Below are positions 25,801 to 34,530 of a stretch of 64,000 nucleotides of DNA, piece by piece (position 1 is the stretch's first letter; the number at the start of each line of letters is the position of its first letter). The stretch is from Pseudomonas chlororaphis subsp. piscium (lineage in GTDB: Bacteria; Pseudomonadota; Gammaproteobacteria; Pseudomonadales; Pseudomonadaceae), in the NCBI RefSeq assembly GCF_003850345.1, contig NZ_CP027707.1, positions 2,356,001-2,420,000 of the forward strand. The letters are read 5' to 3'. Below the pieces are notes generated by a model. The model was not told the origin of the DNA, searched no databases, and saw nothing but the letters and a program-made list of their open reading frames with translations. The translations under genes were made by a program, and so were the position numbers.

Positions 25801-25838
25801 AAAAAGGCGGCTACCGTGAAGACGGCGCCGCCTTTTTT
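25801..25838 (+). terminator. Rho-independent terminator
   Basis: AAAAAGGCGGC and GCCGCCTTTTTT form an 11-bp stem ending in a T run, 12 bases after the binding-protein stop. Confidence 0.88.
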
Positions 25839-25954
25839 GTGGGCGCGAGTTCGAGTGAGGGTGGGGCGCCTGGATGGCCGCGACCTTCCAATGACCGCGC
25901 AAATGCCTCAGGCTACGGCCCCCGCCGAACTCCATTTTTCTTCCGGAGCCCTTC

Positions 25955-27067
25955 ATGCAACGCATCGACCATTCCTTGCCCTGGAGCCACCTGGGCACCC
26001 AGCGCCAGCTCAGCGTGTTCCGTTTTGGCAGTGGCAGCCGCAAGGTCTATATCCAGGCCAGCCTGCACGCCGACGAGCTGCCGGGCATGCGCACCGCCTG
26101 GGAACTGAAAAAACGCCTGAGCGAACTGGAAGCCCAGGGGCAGCTCAAGGGCGTGATCGAACTGGTGCCGGTGGCCAACCCCATCGGCCTCGACCAGCAC
26201 CTGCAAAGCAGTCACCTGGGGCGTTTCGAAAGCGGCAGCGGGAAGAATTTCAACCGCGCCTTCGTCGAACTCAGCGGCCCGGTGGGCGACCTGATCGGTG
26301 ATCGCCTGGGCAGCGATGCCGTGGCCAACGTCGCCTTGATCCGCCAGACCATGGGCGAAGTCCTTGACGGTCTGCCGGCTCCGACCTCGCAACTCCAGGC
26401 CCTGCAACGCCTGCTGCTGCGCCATGCCTGCGACGCCGAGATCACCCTCGACCTGCACTGCGATTTCGAGGCGGCGATCCATCTGTACGCGTTGCCCCAG
26501 CACTGGCCGCAGTGGCAGCCCCTGGCCGCGCGCCTGAAGGCCGGCGTGGCGCTGCTCTGCGAAGATTCCGGCGGCAGCTCGTTCGACGAGTCCTGCTCCA
26601 CACCCTGGCTGCGCCTGGCCCGCGACTTCCCGCGGGCGGCCATTCCAGCGGCCAACCTCGCCACCACCCTGGAACTGGGCAGCATGGGCGACACCCGGGT
26701 CGAACAGGCCCAGGCCAACTGCGAAGCGATCCTCGGTTTTCTCGCCGAGCAGGGGTTTATCGGCGGCCACTGGCCGGCCACCCCGGACGCCTGTTGCGAG
26801 GGCATGCCGTTCGAAGGCACCCAATACCTGTTCGCCCCGCACCATGGGGTGGTCAGTTTCCTGCGCGAAGCCGGCGAGTGGGTGGAGCGGGGCGATGGGA
26901 TCTTCGAGGTGGTCGACCCGTTGAACGACATCGTCACCCTGGTGCGCGCCGCCACCAGCGGCGTACTGTTCGCCCTGGACCGCAGCCGCTACACCGAGCC
27001 GGGCATCTGGCAGGCCAAGGTCGCCGGTCGCGAGCCGATCCGCAGCGGCAAGCTGACCAACGATTGA
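25955..27067 (+). CDS. Succinylglutamate desuccinylase/aspartoacylase-family protein (AotO-like)
   Basis: 370 residues. Zinc-carboxypeptidase-like fold with QASLHADELPG (His38, Glu41) and ITLDLHCDFEA (His168) as zinc ligands. N- and C-terminal regions resemble AotO, which lies within the arginine/ornithine transporter operon of P. aeruginosa. It follows the AotJ-like gene but is separated from it by a terminator. It may deacylate an N-acylated amino acid, for example the product of a succinyltransferase. Substrate not established for the family. Confidence 0.83.
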   Translation: MQRIDHSLPWSHLGTQRQLSVFRFGSGSRKVYIQASLHADELPGMRTAWELKKRLSELEAQGQLKGVIELVPVANPIGLDQHLQSSHLGRFESGSGKNFNRAFVELSGPVGDLIGDRLGSDAVANVALIRQTMGEVLDGLPAPTSQLQALQRLLLRHACDAEITLDLHCDFEAAIHLYALPQHWPQWQPLAARLKAGVALLCEDSGGSSFDESCSTPWLRLARDFPRAAIPAANLATTLELGSMGDTRVEQAQANCEAILGFLAEQGFIGGHWPATPDACCEGMPFEGTQYLFAPHHGVVSFLREAGEWVERGDGIFEVVDPLNDIVTLVRAATSGVLFALDRSRYTEPGIWQAKVAGREPIRSGKLTND

Positions 27068-27156
27068 GAGGCGCTCGCCGCCGATGACGGTCGAGGGTTT
27101 TCCCTGATTGCAGTCCCGGCCACACAGCCAGGCCTGCCCATCTGCAAGGACGTCCC

Positions 27157-27873
27157 ATGTTCAAGTTTCTGGCCCTGTTGCTGCTAAGTGTTTGCGCCAG
27201 CGTCCAGGCGCAGACGGAGCTGCACGACGACCTGCCGCTGCTCTATCTGGAACAGGCCCCGGCCGATTCCCATTACCGGCCGTTGGTGATTTTTCTCCAC
27301 GGCTACGGCAGCAACGAAGAGGACCTGTTCGGCCTCAAGGACGGGTTGCCGGCGGATTACACCTACCTCTCGGTACGGGCGCCGCAGACTGTGGAAGAGG
27401 GCAGTTACCAGTGGTTTCACAAGCAGGGCGAAGGGGCTTATGACGGGGTGACCGCCGAGCTGGCCGATAGCGCCAAGCTGATCGACGAGTTCGTGGGGCA
27501 GGCGATCGCCAAGTACCACACCCGTGCCGACCGGGTATTCCTGGTGGGCTTCAGCCAGGGCGCGATCATGTCCTACGAGCTGGGCCTGCGCCATCCCCAG
27601 GCGGTCCGCGGGATTGCGGCGTTGAGCGGGAAGATCCTGCCGGTGCTGCGCTCGCAGCTCAAGAGCGGCGCGGGCCTGGAACGGCTGGCGATCTTCATCG
27701 CCCATGGCACCGCGGATATGCGCCTGCCTTACAGCGACGGTTCCGAGGCCGACAGCCTGTTGCGCGGGCTGGGCCTGGCTCCGCAATTCCATGTCTACCC
27801 GGGCATCGGCCATACCATCAGCGACACCGAGCTCCAGGACCTGAACCGCTGGTTGCTCAGCCTCAACCGCTGA
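27157..27873 (+). CDS. Exported alpha/beta hydrolase (phospholipase/carboxylesterase family)
   Basis: 238 residues. Signal peptide (MFKFLALLLLSVCASVQA-Q), then PLVIFLHGYGSNEEDLFGL for the oxyanion hole, VFLVGFSQGAIMSYELGL with the nucleophile Ser, and AHGTADMRLPY and GIGHTISD carrying the Asp and His. Complete triad. Unlike most members of this family it is secreted. Natural ester substrate unknown. Confidence 0.87.
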   Translation: MFKFLALLLLSVCASVQAQTELHDDLPLLYLEQAPADSHYRPLVIFLHGYGSNEEDLFGLKDGLPADYTYLSVRAPQTVEEGSYQWFHKQGEGAYDGVTAELADSAKLIDEFVGQAIAKYHTRADRVFLVGFSQGAIMSYELGLRHPQAVRGIAALSGKILPVLRSQLKSGAGLERLAIFIAHGTADMRLPYSDGSEADSLLRGLGLAPQFHVYPGIGHTISDTELQDLNRWLLSLNR

Positions 27874-27902
27874 ACCCGTAGCGGCTGCTGTCGCTGCGGG
27901 TT
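27873..27902. terminator. Bidirectional hairpin between convergent genes
   Basis: AACCCGTAGCG and CGCTGCGGGTT pair with one T-G pair, directly after the esterase stop codon and just before the stop of the convergent gene at 27912. Sequence resembles the family B REP core. Confidence 0.6.
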
Positions 27903-27911
27903 CGCGAGGGT

Positions 27912-28487
27912 TTATTTTCCGACGATCTGGCTGACCAGTTTGTCGTGATTGGCCTTGTCGTTGATCCGCGAAATCACCTGCACCACCGCCATGCGGCTGC
28001 CCGAGCCGGCCAGCAGGGTGGAGCTCTGGGTCATGCCGCCGCCCTGGGTCGCGGTGCTGTCGATCTGGCGCAGGCCGAGGCCGCCACGGGTCATGCTTTT
28101 TTCGCTCTGCTTGCTGAAGTCCGGCAGGGCCGCCGCCTGTTGCGAGAGGAAGCCCGACACCGCGCTGTCGAGGAACTGCGCGTCGTTGTCCTTGGCCTGC
28201 ACCGCATCGGGGATCAGGTTTTCCGCGGCGATGACCACGGTCTTGGTGCTGGCGTTGGTGTACATGGTGCCGGTAGCGCCGGCGGTGCCGCTGGCTTCGT
28301 CGCCGGCCGGCAGCGGGTTGGCGATGAAACCCTTGGGCAGGCTGAACTTGAACTTGCCGCCGAGCATCGAGACGGTCTCGACCTTGGCCTTCTTGTTCGT
28401 CGGCTGGGCCGCGGACACGTTCAGGGCGCTGAAGCCGGCCAGCGCCGCCAGGACCAGGACCGCGGCGTGTTTACCGAACAGGGACAT
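27912..28487 (-). CDS. Periplasmic protein of unknown function (DcrB-like?)
   Basis: 191 residues with a signal peptide (MSLFGKHAAVLVLAALAGFS, cleavage near VSA-AQ). The mature part has KFSLPKGF near the start, SGFLSQQAAALPDF in the middle and a C-terminal AVVQVISRINDKANHDKLVSQIV, reminiscent of DcrB-type single-domain proteins. The start was set at 28487 because it begins the signal peptide; the upstream ATG is out of character. No enzymatic motif seen. Confidence 0.7.
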   Translation of the reverse strand: MSLFGKHAAVLVLAALAGFSALNVSAAQPTNKKAKVETVSMLGGKFKFSLPKGFIANPLPAGDEASGTAGATGTMYTNASTKTVVIAAENLIPDAVQAKDNDAQFLDSAVSGFLSQQAAALPDFSKQSEKSMTRGGLGLRQIDSTATQGGGMTQSSTLLAGSGSRMAVVQVISRINDKANHDKLVSQIVGK

Positions 28488-28638
28488 GCAGATTCTCCAG
28501 AGTGAACGCGTTGGGGCGCGCATCTTCCCATGGCTGTCGCGGGGCACTCCAGCGGGATATTCGGTGGCGCGAAATTTCGGATAAAAGGGCGCGGCAGCAG
28601 CCTTCGTGGCGCTTATCGGGCATGACGGTTTTCGCTCG

Positions 28639-29544
28639 TCAACCCTGGGCGGAACGGGCCCCCGACGTCGCCAGCAGCGCCCCGGCGATGATCAGCAGCG
28701 CCGGCACCAGCAGCCACGCACTGGCCGGGCTTTGCCCGATGACGATCAGCAGCAGGGTGGAGATCAACGGCGCCAGGTACGACAGCGCGCCGAGCGTGGC
28801 CAGGTTGCCGTGTTTGGTGGCGTGGTCCCAGGCGAAGAAGGCCAGGCCGACCGGGCCCAGCCCCAGGCCGAGGATCGCCAGCCATTGCTTGAGGTCCGGT
28901 TGCACCGGGCTTTCGAACATCAGATGGCAGAGCAGCCCGGCCACCGCCACCAGCCCGCAGATGCCGCCGATCAGGCTGCTGGGCACGCTGCTGAAGCGGC
29001 GGTTGAGCACCGAGTAGCCGGACCACACCAGGGCACAGCCGAACGCCGCCAGGTAACCCGCGATCGACATCGCGCCGACCTGGCTGTAAGCGCGCTGCTG
29101 CATGATGAACGCGGTGCCGGCCAGCCCCAGCAAGGCGCCGGTCAGTTGCCGGCCGCGCAGCGGTTCGCCGCCGGCCCGGGCCGCCAGTAACACGATCAGC
29201 AACGGCCAGAGGTAGGCGATCAGGCTGGCCTCGGCGGCCGGCGCGGCTTTCAGGGCGAAGAAATACAGCGCGTGGTAGGCAAAGATCCCGCCGAACCCCA
29301 GGGCCCACACCGGCCAGGGCTGGCGCCAGCCACGAAAGCCGGCGCGCCCCCGCAGGCCCAGCAGCACCAGGCTGGCGCCGCAGGCCACGGCGAAGCTCAA
29401 GGCCAGCAACTGGAAGGGGGGAATGCCGGCGGTGAGGGTGGTCAGCAGCGCCAGGCACGACCAGAGAAATACCGCGATCACACCGATGGCGGTGGCGGCC
29501 CCGCTGCGGGAGGGGGCGAGGCGGGTTGAATGGATTGCGGTCAT
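28639..29544 (-). CDS. DMT-superfamily (EamA) exporter, YddG-like
   Basis: 301 residues, ten predicted helices arranged as two EamA repeats. IAYLWPLLIVLLAA and YSVLNRRFSSVPSS fit the aromatic-amino-acid exporter branch. ATG at 29544 was preferred over a GTG two codons earlier. It lies 60 bases after the AraC regulator gene on the same strand, so both may be co-transcribed and the regulator may control this exporter. Confidence 0.85.
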   Translation of the reverse strand: MTAIHSTRLAPSRSGAATAIGVIAVFLWSCLALLTTLTAGIPPFQLLALSFAVACGASLVLLGLRGRAGFRGWRQPWPVWALGFGGIFAYHALYFFALKAAPAAEASLIAYLWPLLIVLLAARAGGEPLRGRQLTGALLGLAGTAFIMQQRAYSQVGAMSIAGYLAAFGCALVWSGYSVLNRRFSSVPSSLIGGICGLVAVAGLLCHLMFESPVQPDLKQWLAILGLGLGPVGLAFFAWDHATKHGNLATLGALSYLAPLISTLLLIVIGQSPASAWLLVPALLIIAGALLATSGARSAQG

Positions 29545-29604
29545 GGGCACACCGAGGCAAGGGTGGTGTGGCCAGCATAGAAGCCGCCGCGACGGCGGTA
29601 TTGA

Positions 29605-30381
29605 TCAGGCCTGCCGAAGTCTTGTCGCAGCCTGCGCCTGGGCGTCGCGAGCGGCCTTGCGCAGGGCGGCCGGGGTCTGGTTGCGCGCCTTCTTCAAGGC
29701 GTGGGTCAGGGCGCTCTGATCGGCGTAGCCGACCCGCTGGGCGATCTCGCTGATGGGCAGCAGGGTGCGGCCGAGCAGGTCGATGGCGCGGTCCAGGCGC
29801 AGGGTCGAGATATAGGCGAAGGGCGTGCTGTGCATGTCCCGCTCGAACAGCAGATACAGGCTGCGCTCGCTGACCCCCGCGGCCTGGGCAATGGCGCGGG
29901 CGCTCAGCGGGCTGCCCAGGTGCTGTTCGATATAGGCCAGGGCCCGCGCCAGCGCCTGGCGCTGCGGCGCGCTTGGCGTCGGGCGGGCCAGGCAGGCCAG
30001 CAACAGGGTGCTCCAGGCGCTGGCGACCTGGCTGCAAGAGCTGAGCGAGGCGCCACTGTGGCTGGCATAGCCGAGTAGGTGGCGGATCTGCGGGTCGATG
30101 GCGAAGAAGCGGGTATCGGCCAGAGACGGCTCGCAGCCGGAGCTATCCAGGTCGAGCACCAGAAAGGTGTTACGGCGCTCGGCCAGGAAGCTATGCCGGG
30201 CGCCCGGCGCAATCACCACGCCCTGGCTGGCGTCGACCTTGCCGCCACGGCCATCCACCTCGATTTCCATCGCCCCCGACTGCGGCAGCACGATCTGCGG
30301 AAAATCGTGATCGTGCAGCTCGACCTGTCCGGAATACGAACGCATCGCCAGGGCGACAGTGGGGTGGGCTGGAGTGTTCAT
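29605..30381 (-). CDS. AraC-family transcriptional regulator
   Basis: 258 residues. N-terminal cupin-like sensor (VELHDHDFPQIVLPQSGAME, then GVVIAPGARHSFLAE) and a C-terminal AraC domain (LSARAIAQAAGVSERSLYLL, ISEIAQRVGYADQSALTHAL). The start at 30381 has a GGAG site. It precedes the EamA exporter gene. Confidence 0.88.
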   Translation of the reverse strand: MNTPAHPTVALAMRSYSGQVELHDHDFPQIVLPQSGAMEIEVDGRGGKVDASQGVVIAPGARHSFLAERRNTFLVLDLDSSGCEPSLADTRFFAIDPQIRHLLGYASHSGASLSSCSQVASAWSTLLLACLARPTPSAPQRQALARALAYIEQHLGSPLSARAIAQAAGVSERSLYLLFERDMHSTPFAYISTLRLDRAIDLLGRTLLPISEIAQRVGYADQSALTHALKKARNQTPAALRKAARDAQAQAATRLRQA

Positions 30382-30430
30382 GGCGCTGCTCCGCGGATGG
30401 CTGCTGCGCATCATGCCTGAAAATGCCGGT

Positions 30431-30597
30431 GCTGTAGGAGCGGCCGATTGAGGCGCGATGGCCGGTGATAAATGTTCCGGCTCGTGCTGAGTGGTGGCGG
30501 GCAGGAGGTCTCACTGGTGTGCTGGGAAGGAGCTGACAACCGACTCATTTCCTCTGTCGACACACCGCTATCGCGAGCAAGCTTCGCTCCTACAGAT
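30431..30597. repeat. Degenerate family A REP half-elements
   Basis: A degenerate gtaggagcg core near 30434 and a good half-element (tcgcgagcaagcttcgctcctaca) at 30571-30594 lie upstream of mntH. The gap 30382-30706 otherwise holds only the divergent promoters of the AraC and mntH genes. Confidence 0.6.
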
Positions 30598-30706
30598 GCC
30601 GGGGCTCGGTGAGGCTGCAAAGGCCGGGGCAGGGCGCTATCAAGGCTTGGGCCGGTTCGCTGAAACGTCTAAGCTGGGCCACCGTTCCAGCCTTCCGGAT
30701 GCCCGT

Positions 30707-32026
30707 GTGAAATTCACTCTCCCCAAAGTCGGTACCGCACCCTTCTGCCCGCCGGAAGTCGCCGGCACCATCGTGGTCGATCCCAAGGCGTCGTTGTTCA
30801 AGCGCATCCTGCGTTTCGCCGGCCCTGGCCTGCTGATTTCCATCGGCTACATGGACCCGGGCAACTGGGCCACCGCCATCGAGGCCGGCTCGCGTTATGG
30901 CTACAACCTGCTGTTCGTGGTGCTGCTGGCGAGCCTCGCGGGCATGGCCGTGCAGTGCCTGTGCTCGCGCCTGGGCATCGCCACCGGGCGCGACCTGGCG
31001 CAGCTTTGCCGGCAGCGCTACAGCACCTGCACGGCGCGTACCCAGTGGCTGCTGGCGGAGGTGTCGATCATCGCTACCGACCTTGCCGAGGTCCTGGGTT
31101 GTGCCCTGGCGTTCCACCTGTTGCTCGGCGTTTCGCTGACCACCGGGATTGTCATCACCGCCTTCGACACCCTGTTGATTCTCGCCTTGCAGAACCGTGG
31201 CTTCCGCCGCCTGGAGGCGATCATGCTGGTGCTGGTGGGCACCATCGGCCTGTGCTTTTTCGTCGAGCTGCTGTTGATCAAACCCTACTGGCCGGACGTG
31301 GCGCGAGGCTTCACGCCATCGCTGGCGGCGATCAGCGAGGCCGCGCCGCTGTACCTGGCGATCGGCATCCTCGGCGCCACCGTGATGCCCCATAACCTGT
31401 ACCTGCACACCTCCATCGTGCAGACCCGCCTGGTGGGCCAGGACGAGGCCAGCCGACGGGATGCGATCAAGCTGGCGCGCATCGACACCATCGGCTCCCT
31501 GGCCTTGGCGCTGCTGGTCAACGCGGCGATCCTGATCCTCGCCGCCGCGGCCTTCCATGGCACCGGGCACACCGAGGTGGTGGAGTTGCAGGACGCCTAT
31601 CACCTGCTCGATCCGCTGGTGGGCGGGGCGCTGGCCAGCGTGCTGTTCGGCGTGGCCTTGCTGGCCTCGGGGCAGAGCTCGACCTTCACCGGCACCATCG
31701 CCGGCCAGGTGATCATGGAGGGCTACCTCAACCTGCGCCTGCCGTGCTGGCAGCGCCGCCTGATTACCCGCGGCCTGGCGCTGGTGCCGGCCTTCGTCGG
31801 CGTGTGGCTGATGGGCGACGGCGCGGTCGGCCAGCTGCTGGTGCTGAGCCAGGTGGTGCTCAGCCTGCAACTGCCGTTCGCCCTCTACCCATTGATCCGT
31901 ATGACCAGCGACCCGCAGTTGATGGGCGTCTTCGTCAACCGCTGGCCGACCCGCATCCTCGTCTGGAGCCTGTTCGCGATCATCAGCGGGGCCAATGCCT
32001 GGCTGATTGCGCAGTTGGTGGTGTAA
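30707..32026 (+). CDS. mntH: Nramp-family Mn(II)/proton symporter
   Basis: 439 residues, eleven predicted helices. Metal-binding motifs are MDPGNW in helix 1 (Asp50, Asn53) and ATVMPHNLYLH in helix 6. Start is a GTG at 30707 giving MKFTLPKVGTAPF, which fits Pseudomonas MntH; longer in-frame extensions run through REP sequence and are rejected. Imports manganese, important under oxidative stress. No MntR box was recognised. Confidence 0.92.
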   Translation: MKFTLPKVGTAPFCPPEVAGTIVVDPKASLFKRILRFAGPGLLISIGYMDPGNWATAIEAGSRYGYNLLFVVLLASLAGMAVQCLCSRLGIATGRDLAQLCRQRYSTCTARTQWLLAEVSIIATDLAEVLGCALAFHLLLGVSLTTGIVITAFDTLLILALQNRGFRRLEAIMLVLVGTIGLCFFVELLLIKPYWPDVARGFTPSLAAISEAAPLYLAIGILGATVMPHNLYLHTSIVQTRLVGQDEASRRDAIKLARIDTIGSLALALLVNAAILILAAAAFHGTGHTEVVELQDAYHLLDPLVGGALASVLFGVALLASGQSSTFTGTIAGQVIMEGYLNLRLPCWQRRLITRGLALVPAFVGVWLMGDGAVGQLLVLSQVVLSLQLPFALYPLIRMTSDPQLMGVFVNRWPTRILVWSLFAIISGANAWLIAQLVV

Positions 32027-32108
32027 GCACGCAACTGCATGTGGCGGCGACTGGGACAGGCTAGATCATGAGAAGGGCCCTTGAACGGCTTTCAGCAGAG
32101 TCCTTTTG

Positions 32109-32501
32109 TCAGGATTGATAGTGGATCGCTTTGACTGCGACGACTTCCAGCAAGAGAGTCAGCACCAGAAACCAGCCAACGCACTGCGATACAAGCAATC
32201 TGCTTTTAAGCGGCTCAGGAAAGTTGGCGACATCTTCCTTGTCCATCAAACCGTGTCGGGTGAGATAGGGGGCGAGCAACAAGCCGCTCCCCACCACGCC
32301 CGCCAGCGCCATTTTTTCCCAGGGTCCACTCTGGAGATGGAACTTGTACCTGTTGACCAATAAGCAGTGCCTGGAGCTGCTCAGCAAGATACCCATGTGC
32401 CGACAACCCAGGTACAGGTAATACCCGCCCAAGCCGAACATGCCTAGAAAGGTGGTCCCGATACAGGCACCCAGCACGATGTGTGCGGTGGTAATGATCA
32501 T
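32109..32501 (-). CDS. Small inner-membrane protein, probable immunity protein of the PAAR effector
   Basis: 130 residues with three hydrophobic segments (about 4-32, 62-80 and 103-125). The ATG begins on the very next base after the stop of the PAAR-domain gene, so the two are coupled. No similarity to a known family was recognised. Position, size, membrane nature and the lower GC shared with the upstream gene fit an immunity protein that protects the inner membrane from a pore-forming effector. This function is inferred. Confidence 0.65.
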   Translation of the reverse strand: MIITTAHIVLGACIGTTFLGMFGLGGYYLYLGCRHMGILLSSSRHCLLVNRYKFHLQSGPWEKMALAGVVGSGLLLAPYLTRHGLMDKEDVANFPEPLKSRLLVSQCVGWFLVLTLLLEVVAVKAIHYQS

Positions 32502-33971
32502 TCACTTCCCTGCTTCATAGATAAGCTCCCCCAAAAACGCCCCGGCCGACTCTCCACCCGTTCCAAGCCCGTAAGCAATCCCACCAGCTACCACCAGACC
32601 GCACGCCACAGCCCCGACACCCATGGTCGGAACCCCGATCGCTACGCAAATACCCCCTGCGACGCCTGTCCCCAGTAGCGGACCTGTGATGACTCCTCCA
32701 GCTATCCCACCGGTCAGACTTCCGGCCTCGGTGAATTTCACCTTCTCGCAGGCCTCTTTGTTGCCTGCTGTACAAACATCCCGAACCTTCATGTATGACG
32801 CCTCTCCACTGAGCGCCATACCGAGCCAGCCGCCATATTTAAGCACTCTGGAAGCCCTTGAGATGCCTTCCATGTGTGTGGCGTAACCCGGTATCTGGCC
32901 CGCTGCGCCCGCTTGGGTCCAACGGTGGACCAGGCTGCTGCTGGAAATTCCCAGGGCGCTTTTGAGCTTTGGATGTTCGGGAAAGGCAACGCTCATTTTG
33001 GTGATACCGATCAACTGGCTATCCAGGCGTGTAAACAGCTTTCGTCTCTCGCTAAAGAACTCGGCGCTACGCAGGTGCCCATCTCGTTGGAAGAACGTCT
33101 GGTGGAGCCTCTCGATATCCTGCAAGGTGCCTTTCAATTCGTTGACATGGCTACCAATCGCCGCTGTTCCCACGCCAGTAGCTGTTCCGCTGTATGCAAG
33201 GATCGAGGCCACCTGAGACCTGTACTGAAGCATGAATGTCGCCTCTTCATCCGTAAGAGATTCCAGTTCGATGCTGACCTTTTCGGCAGCCTCCATCAAC
33301 AACGACTCTTCCCGGGTACACAGGTTATTGTCGGGATGGCTCAACACTACGAGGTGTCCTGGTCTTAGCCGCTCCGGTAGCTGGGAATTGAGCTGGAGAA
33401 ATTTCTCCAGGACCGCCGGATCGGGTTGGCCGAAAAGAAGCGTTTCAAGGGCGGCACGGCTTATCGGCGACTGGACGATATGAAAGCCCGGCTCCACGCT
33501 TTGGTGGTCGGTGAGCATGGGGCGCAGTTCCGGGACGATTTCTGCACCCTTGAAACGCATCCCGCGGGCCTGCTCGCCGGGTACAGAGTCCGCGAATTCA
33601 TTCTGTGGCCATCCCTCCTGTATCGCCTCGGCCCAGCGCTGCGAGTTCGCGACTCCCAGTGGCAGCCATTCGGGGTGGATGGGGATGGGCGGCTGGTCTT
33701 CCGAGAGAGTCGATTTCTGAGTGGCGACAAGGCGGTGGGTCCCTGTGGGACAGCCGCATTGCACCAGGCTGCCGTCGACCGCCGTGGGTTGTCGGGTATC
33801 CAGCCAGGTGTCATGTCCTTCGATGATGAAACCGACCGTCTGGCACATGGGGCACCAGACGGTATCAGTGACACGGGCGACTCTTTGGCCCTCGATGAAT
33901 GATGTATCGGATCCCGATATGACCACACCTCCAGTAGTGGTGGGGTCGCCTTGTCGTGCTACGAAAGCCAT
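32502..33971 (-). CDS. PAAR-domain protein, probable pore-forming type VI secretion effector
   Basis: 489 residues. Residues 1-85 are a PAAR-type spike tip (ARQGDPTTTGGVV, then Cys40, Cys43, Cys72, Cys74 and His residues). Residues about 160-212 look LysM-like (FHIVQSP..., LNSQLPERLRPGHLVVLS). Residues 220-345 are helical. Residues 417-470 are a glycine-zipper-rich hydrophobic hairpin (GGIAGGVITGPLLGTG; VGAVACGLVVAGGIAYG), the pattern of membrane-inserting toxins. ATG at 33971 chosen because it starts the PAAR domain. GC content is visibly lower than the neighbours. No vgrG, adaptor or other T6SS gene is present, so this is an orphan cargo module. Confidence 0.78.
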   Translation of the reverse strand: MAFVARQGDPTTTGGVVISGSDTSFIEGQRVARVTDTVWCPMCQTVGFIIEGHDTWLDTRQPTAVDGSLVQCGCPTGTHRLVATQKSTLSEDQPPIPIHPEWLPLGVANSQRWAEAIQEGWPQNEFADSVPGEQARGMRFKGAEIVPELRPMLTDHQSVEPGFHIVQSPISRAALETLLFGQPDPAVLEKFLQLNSQLPERLRPGHLVVLSHPDNNLCTREESLLMEAAEKVSIELESLTDEEATFMLQYRSQVASILAYSGTATGVGTAAIGSHVNELKGTLQDIERLHQTFFQRDGHLRSAEFFSERRKLFTRLDSQLIGITKMSVAFPEHPKLKSALGISSSSLVHRWTQAGAAGQIPGYATHMEGISRASRVLKYGGWLGMALSGEASYMKVRDVCTAGNKEACEKVKFTEAGSLTGGIAGGVITGPLLGTGVAGGICVAIGVPTMGVGAVACGLVVAGGIAYGLGTGGESAGAFLGELIYEAGK

Positions 33972-34116
33972 GTTGCAACGTCCTGTACATGAGGTTTTCC
34001 TTGGGAACGTAGCAACGCCTTTCAGGAAAAAAAATCGGGGGAATCTGAAAGGCTGGCGGTAATTGTCTGCCTGATATTTTTCTTGCAACCCCTCTTGCTG
34101 GATCAGCCTTCGCAGC

Positions 34117-34518
34117 TCAATCCAGCGCCTGGGCGGCGAACCGCGCCACCTGGGCATCCTCCCCGGACTTGACCCCGGACACACCGACGGCGCCGATCAC
34201 CTGGCCGTCGAACACCACGGGCACGCCGCCTTCCAGCGAGGTCAGCAAGGGCGCCGAGAGAAACGCCGTGCGTCCGCCGTTGACCATCTCTTCATAGCCT
34301 TTGGATTCGCGCCGGCCGAGGGCCGCGGTGCGGGCTTTTTCCACGGCGATATAGGCGCTGATCGGCGAGGCGCCGTCCAGGCGTTCGAGGGCCAGCGGGT
34401 GGCCGCCGTCATCGACGATGGCGATGCTCACCGACCACTGGTTACGCTCGGCCTCGTCCCGCGCGGCGAGCAGGATGCGCTGGACTTCGCGATGACCCAG
34501 GATGGCTTTGCTGTGCAT
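34117..34518 (-). CDS. glcG: GlcG/HbpS-family protein of the glycolate operon
   Basis: 133 residues. SVSIAIVDDGGHPLALERLDGA and IGAVGVSGVKSGEDAQVA are typical of the GlcG/HbpS family, which binds haem or small cofactors. It is the last gene of the glcDEFG operon, 12 bases after glcF. Its role in glycolate use is not established. Confidence 0.88.
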   Translation of the reverse strand: MHSKAILGHREVQRILLAARDEAERNQWSVSIAIVDDGGHPLALERLDGASPISAYIAVEKARTAALGRRESKGYEEMVNGGRTAFLSAPLLTSLEGGVPVVFDGQVIGAVGVSGVKSGEDAQVARFAAQALD

Positions 34519-34530
34519 GGCGTGCTCCTT

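Noticed and set aside
30491..30706. N-terminal extension of the MntH reading frame
   Set aside because: It translates REP sequence and lacks similarity to MntH; GTG at 30707 gives the normal N-terminus.
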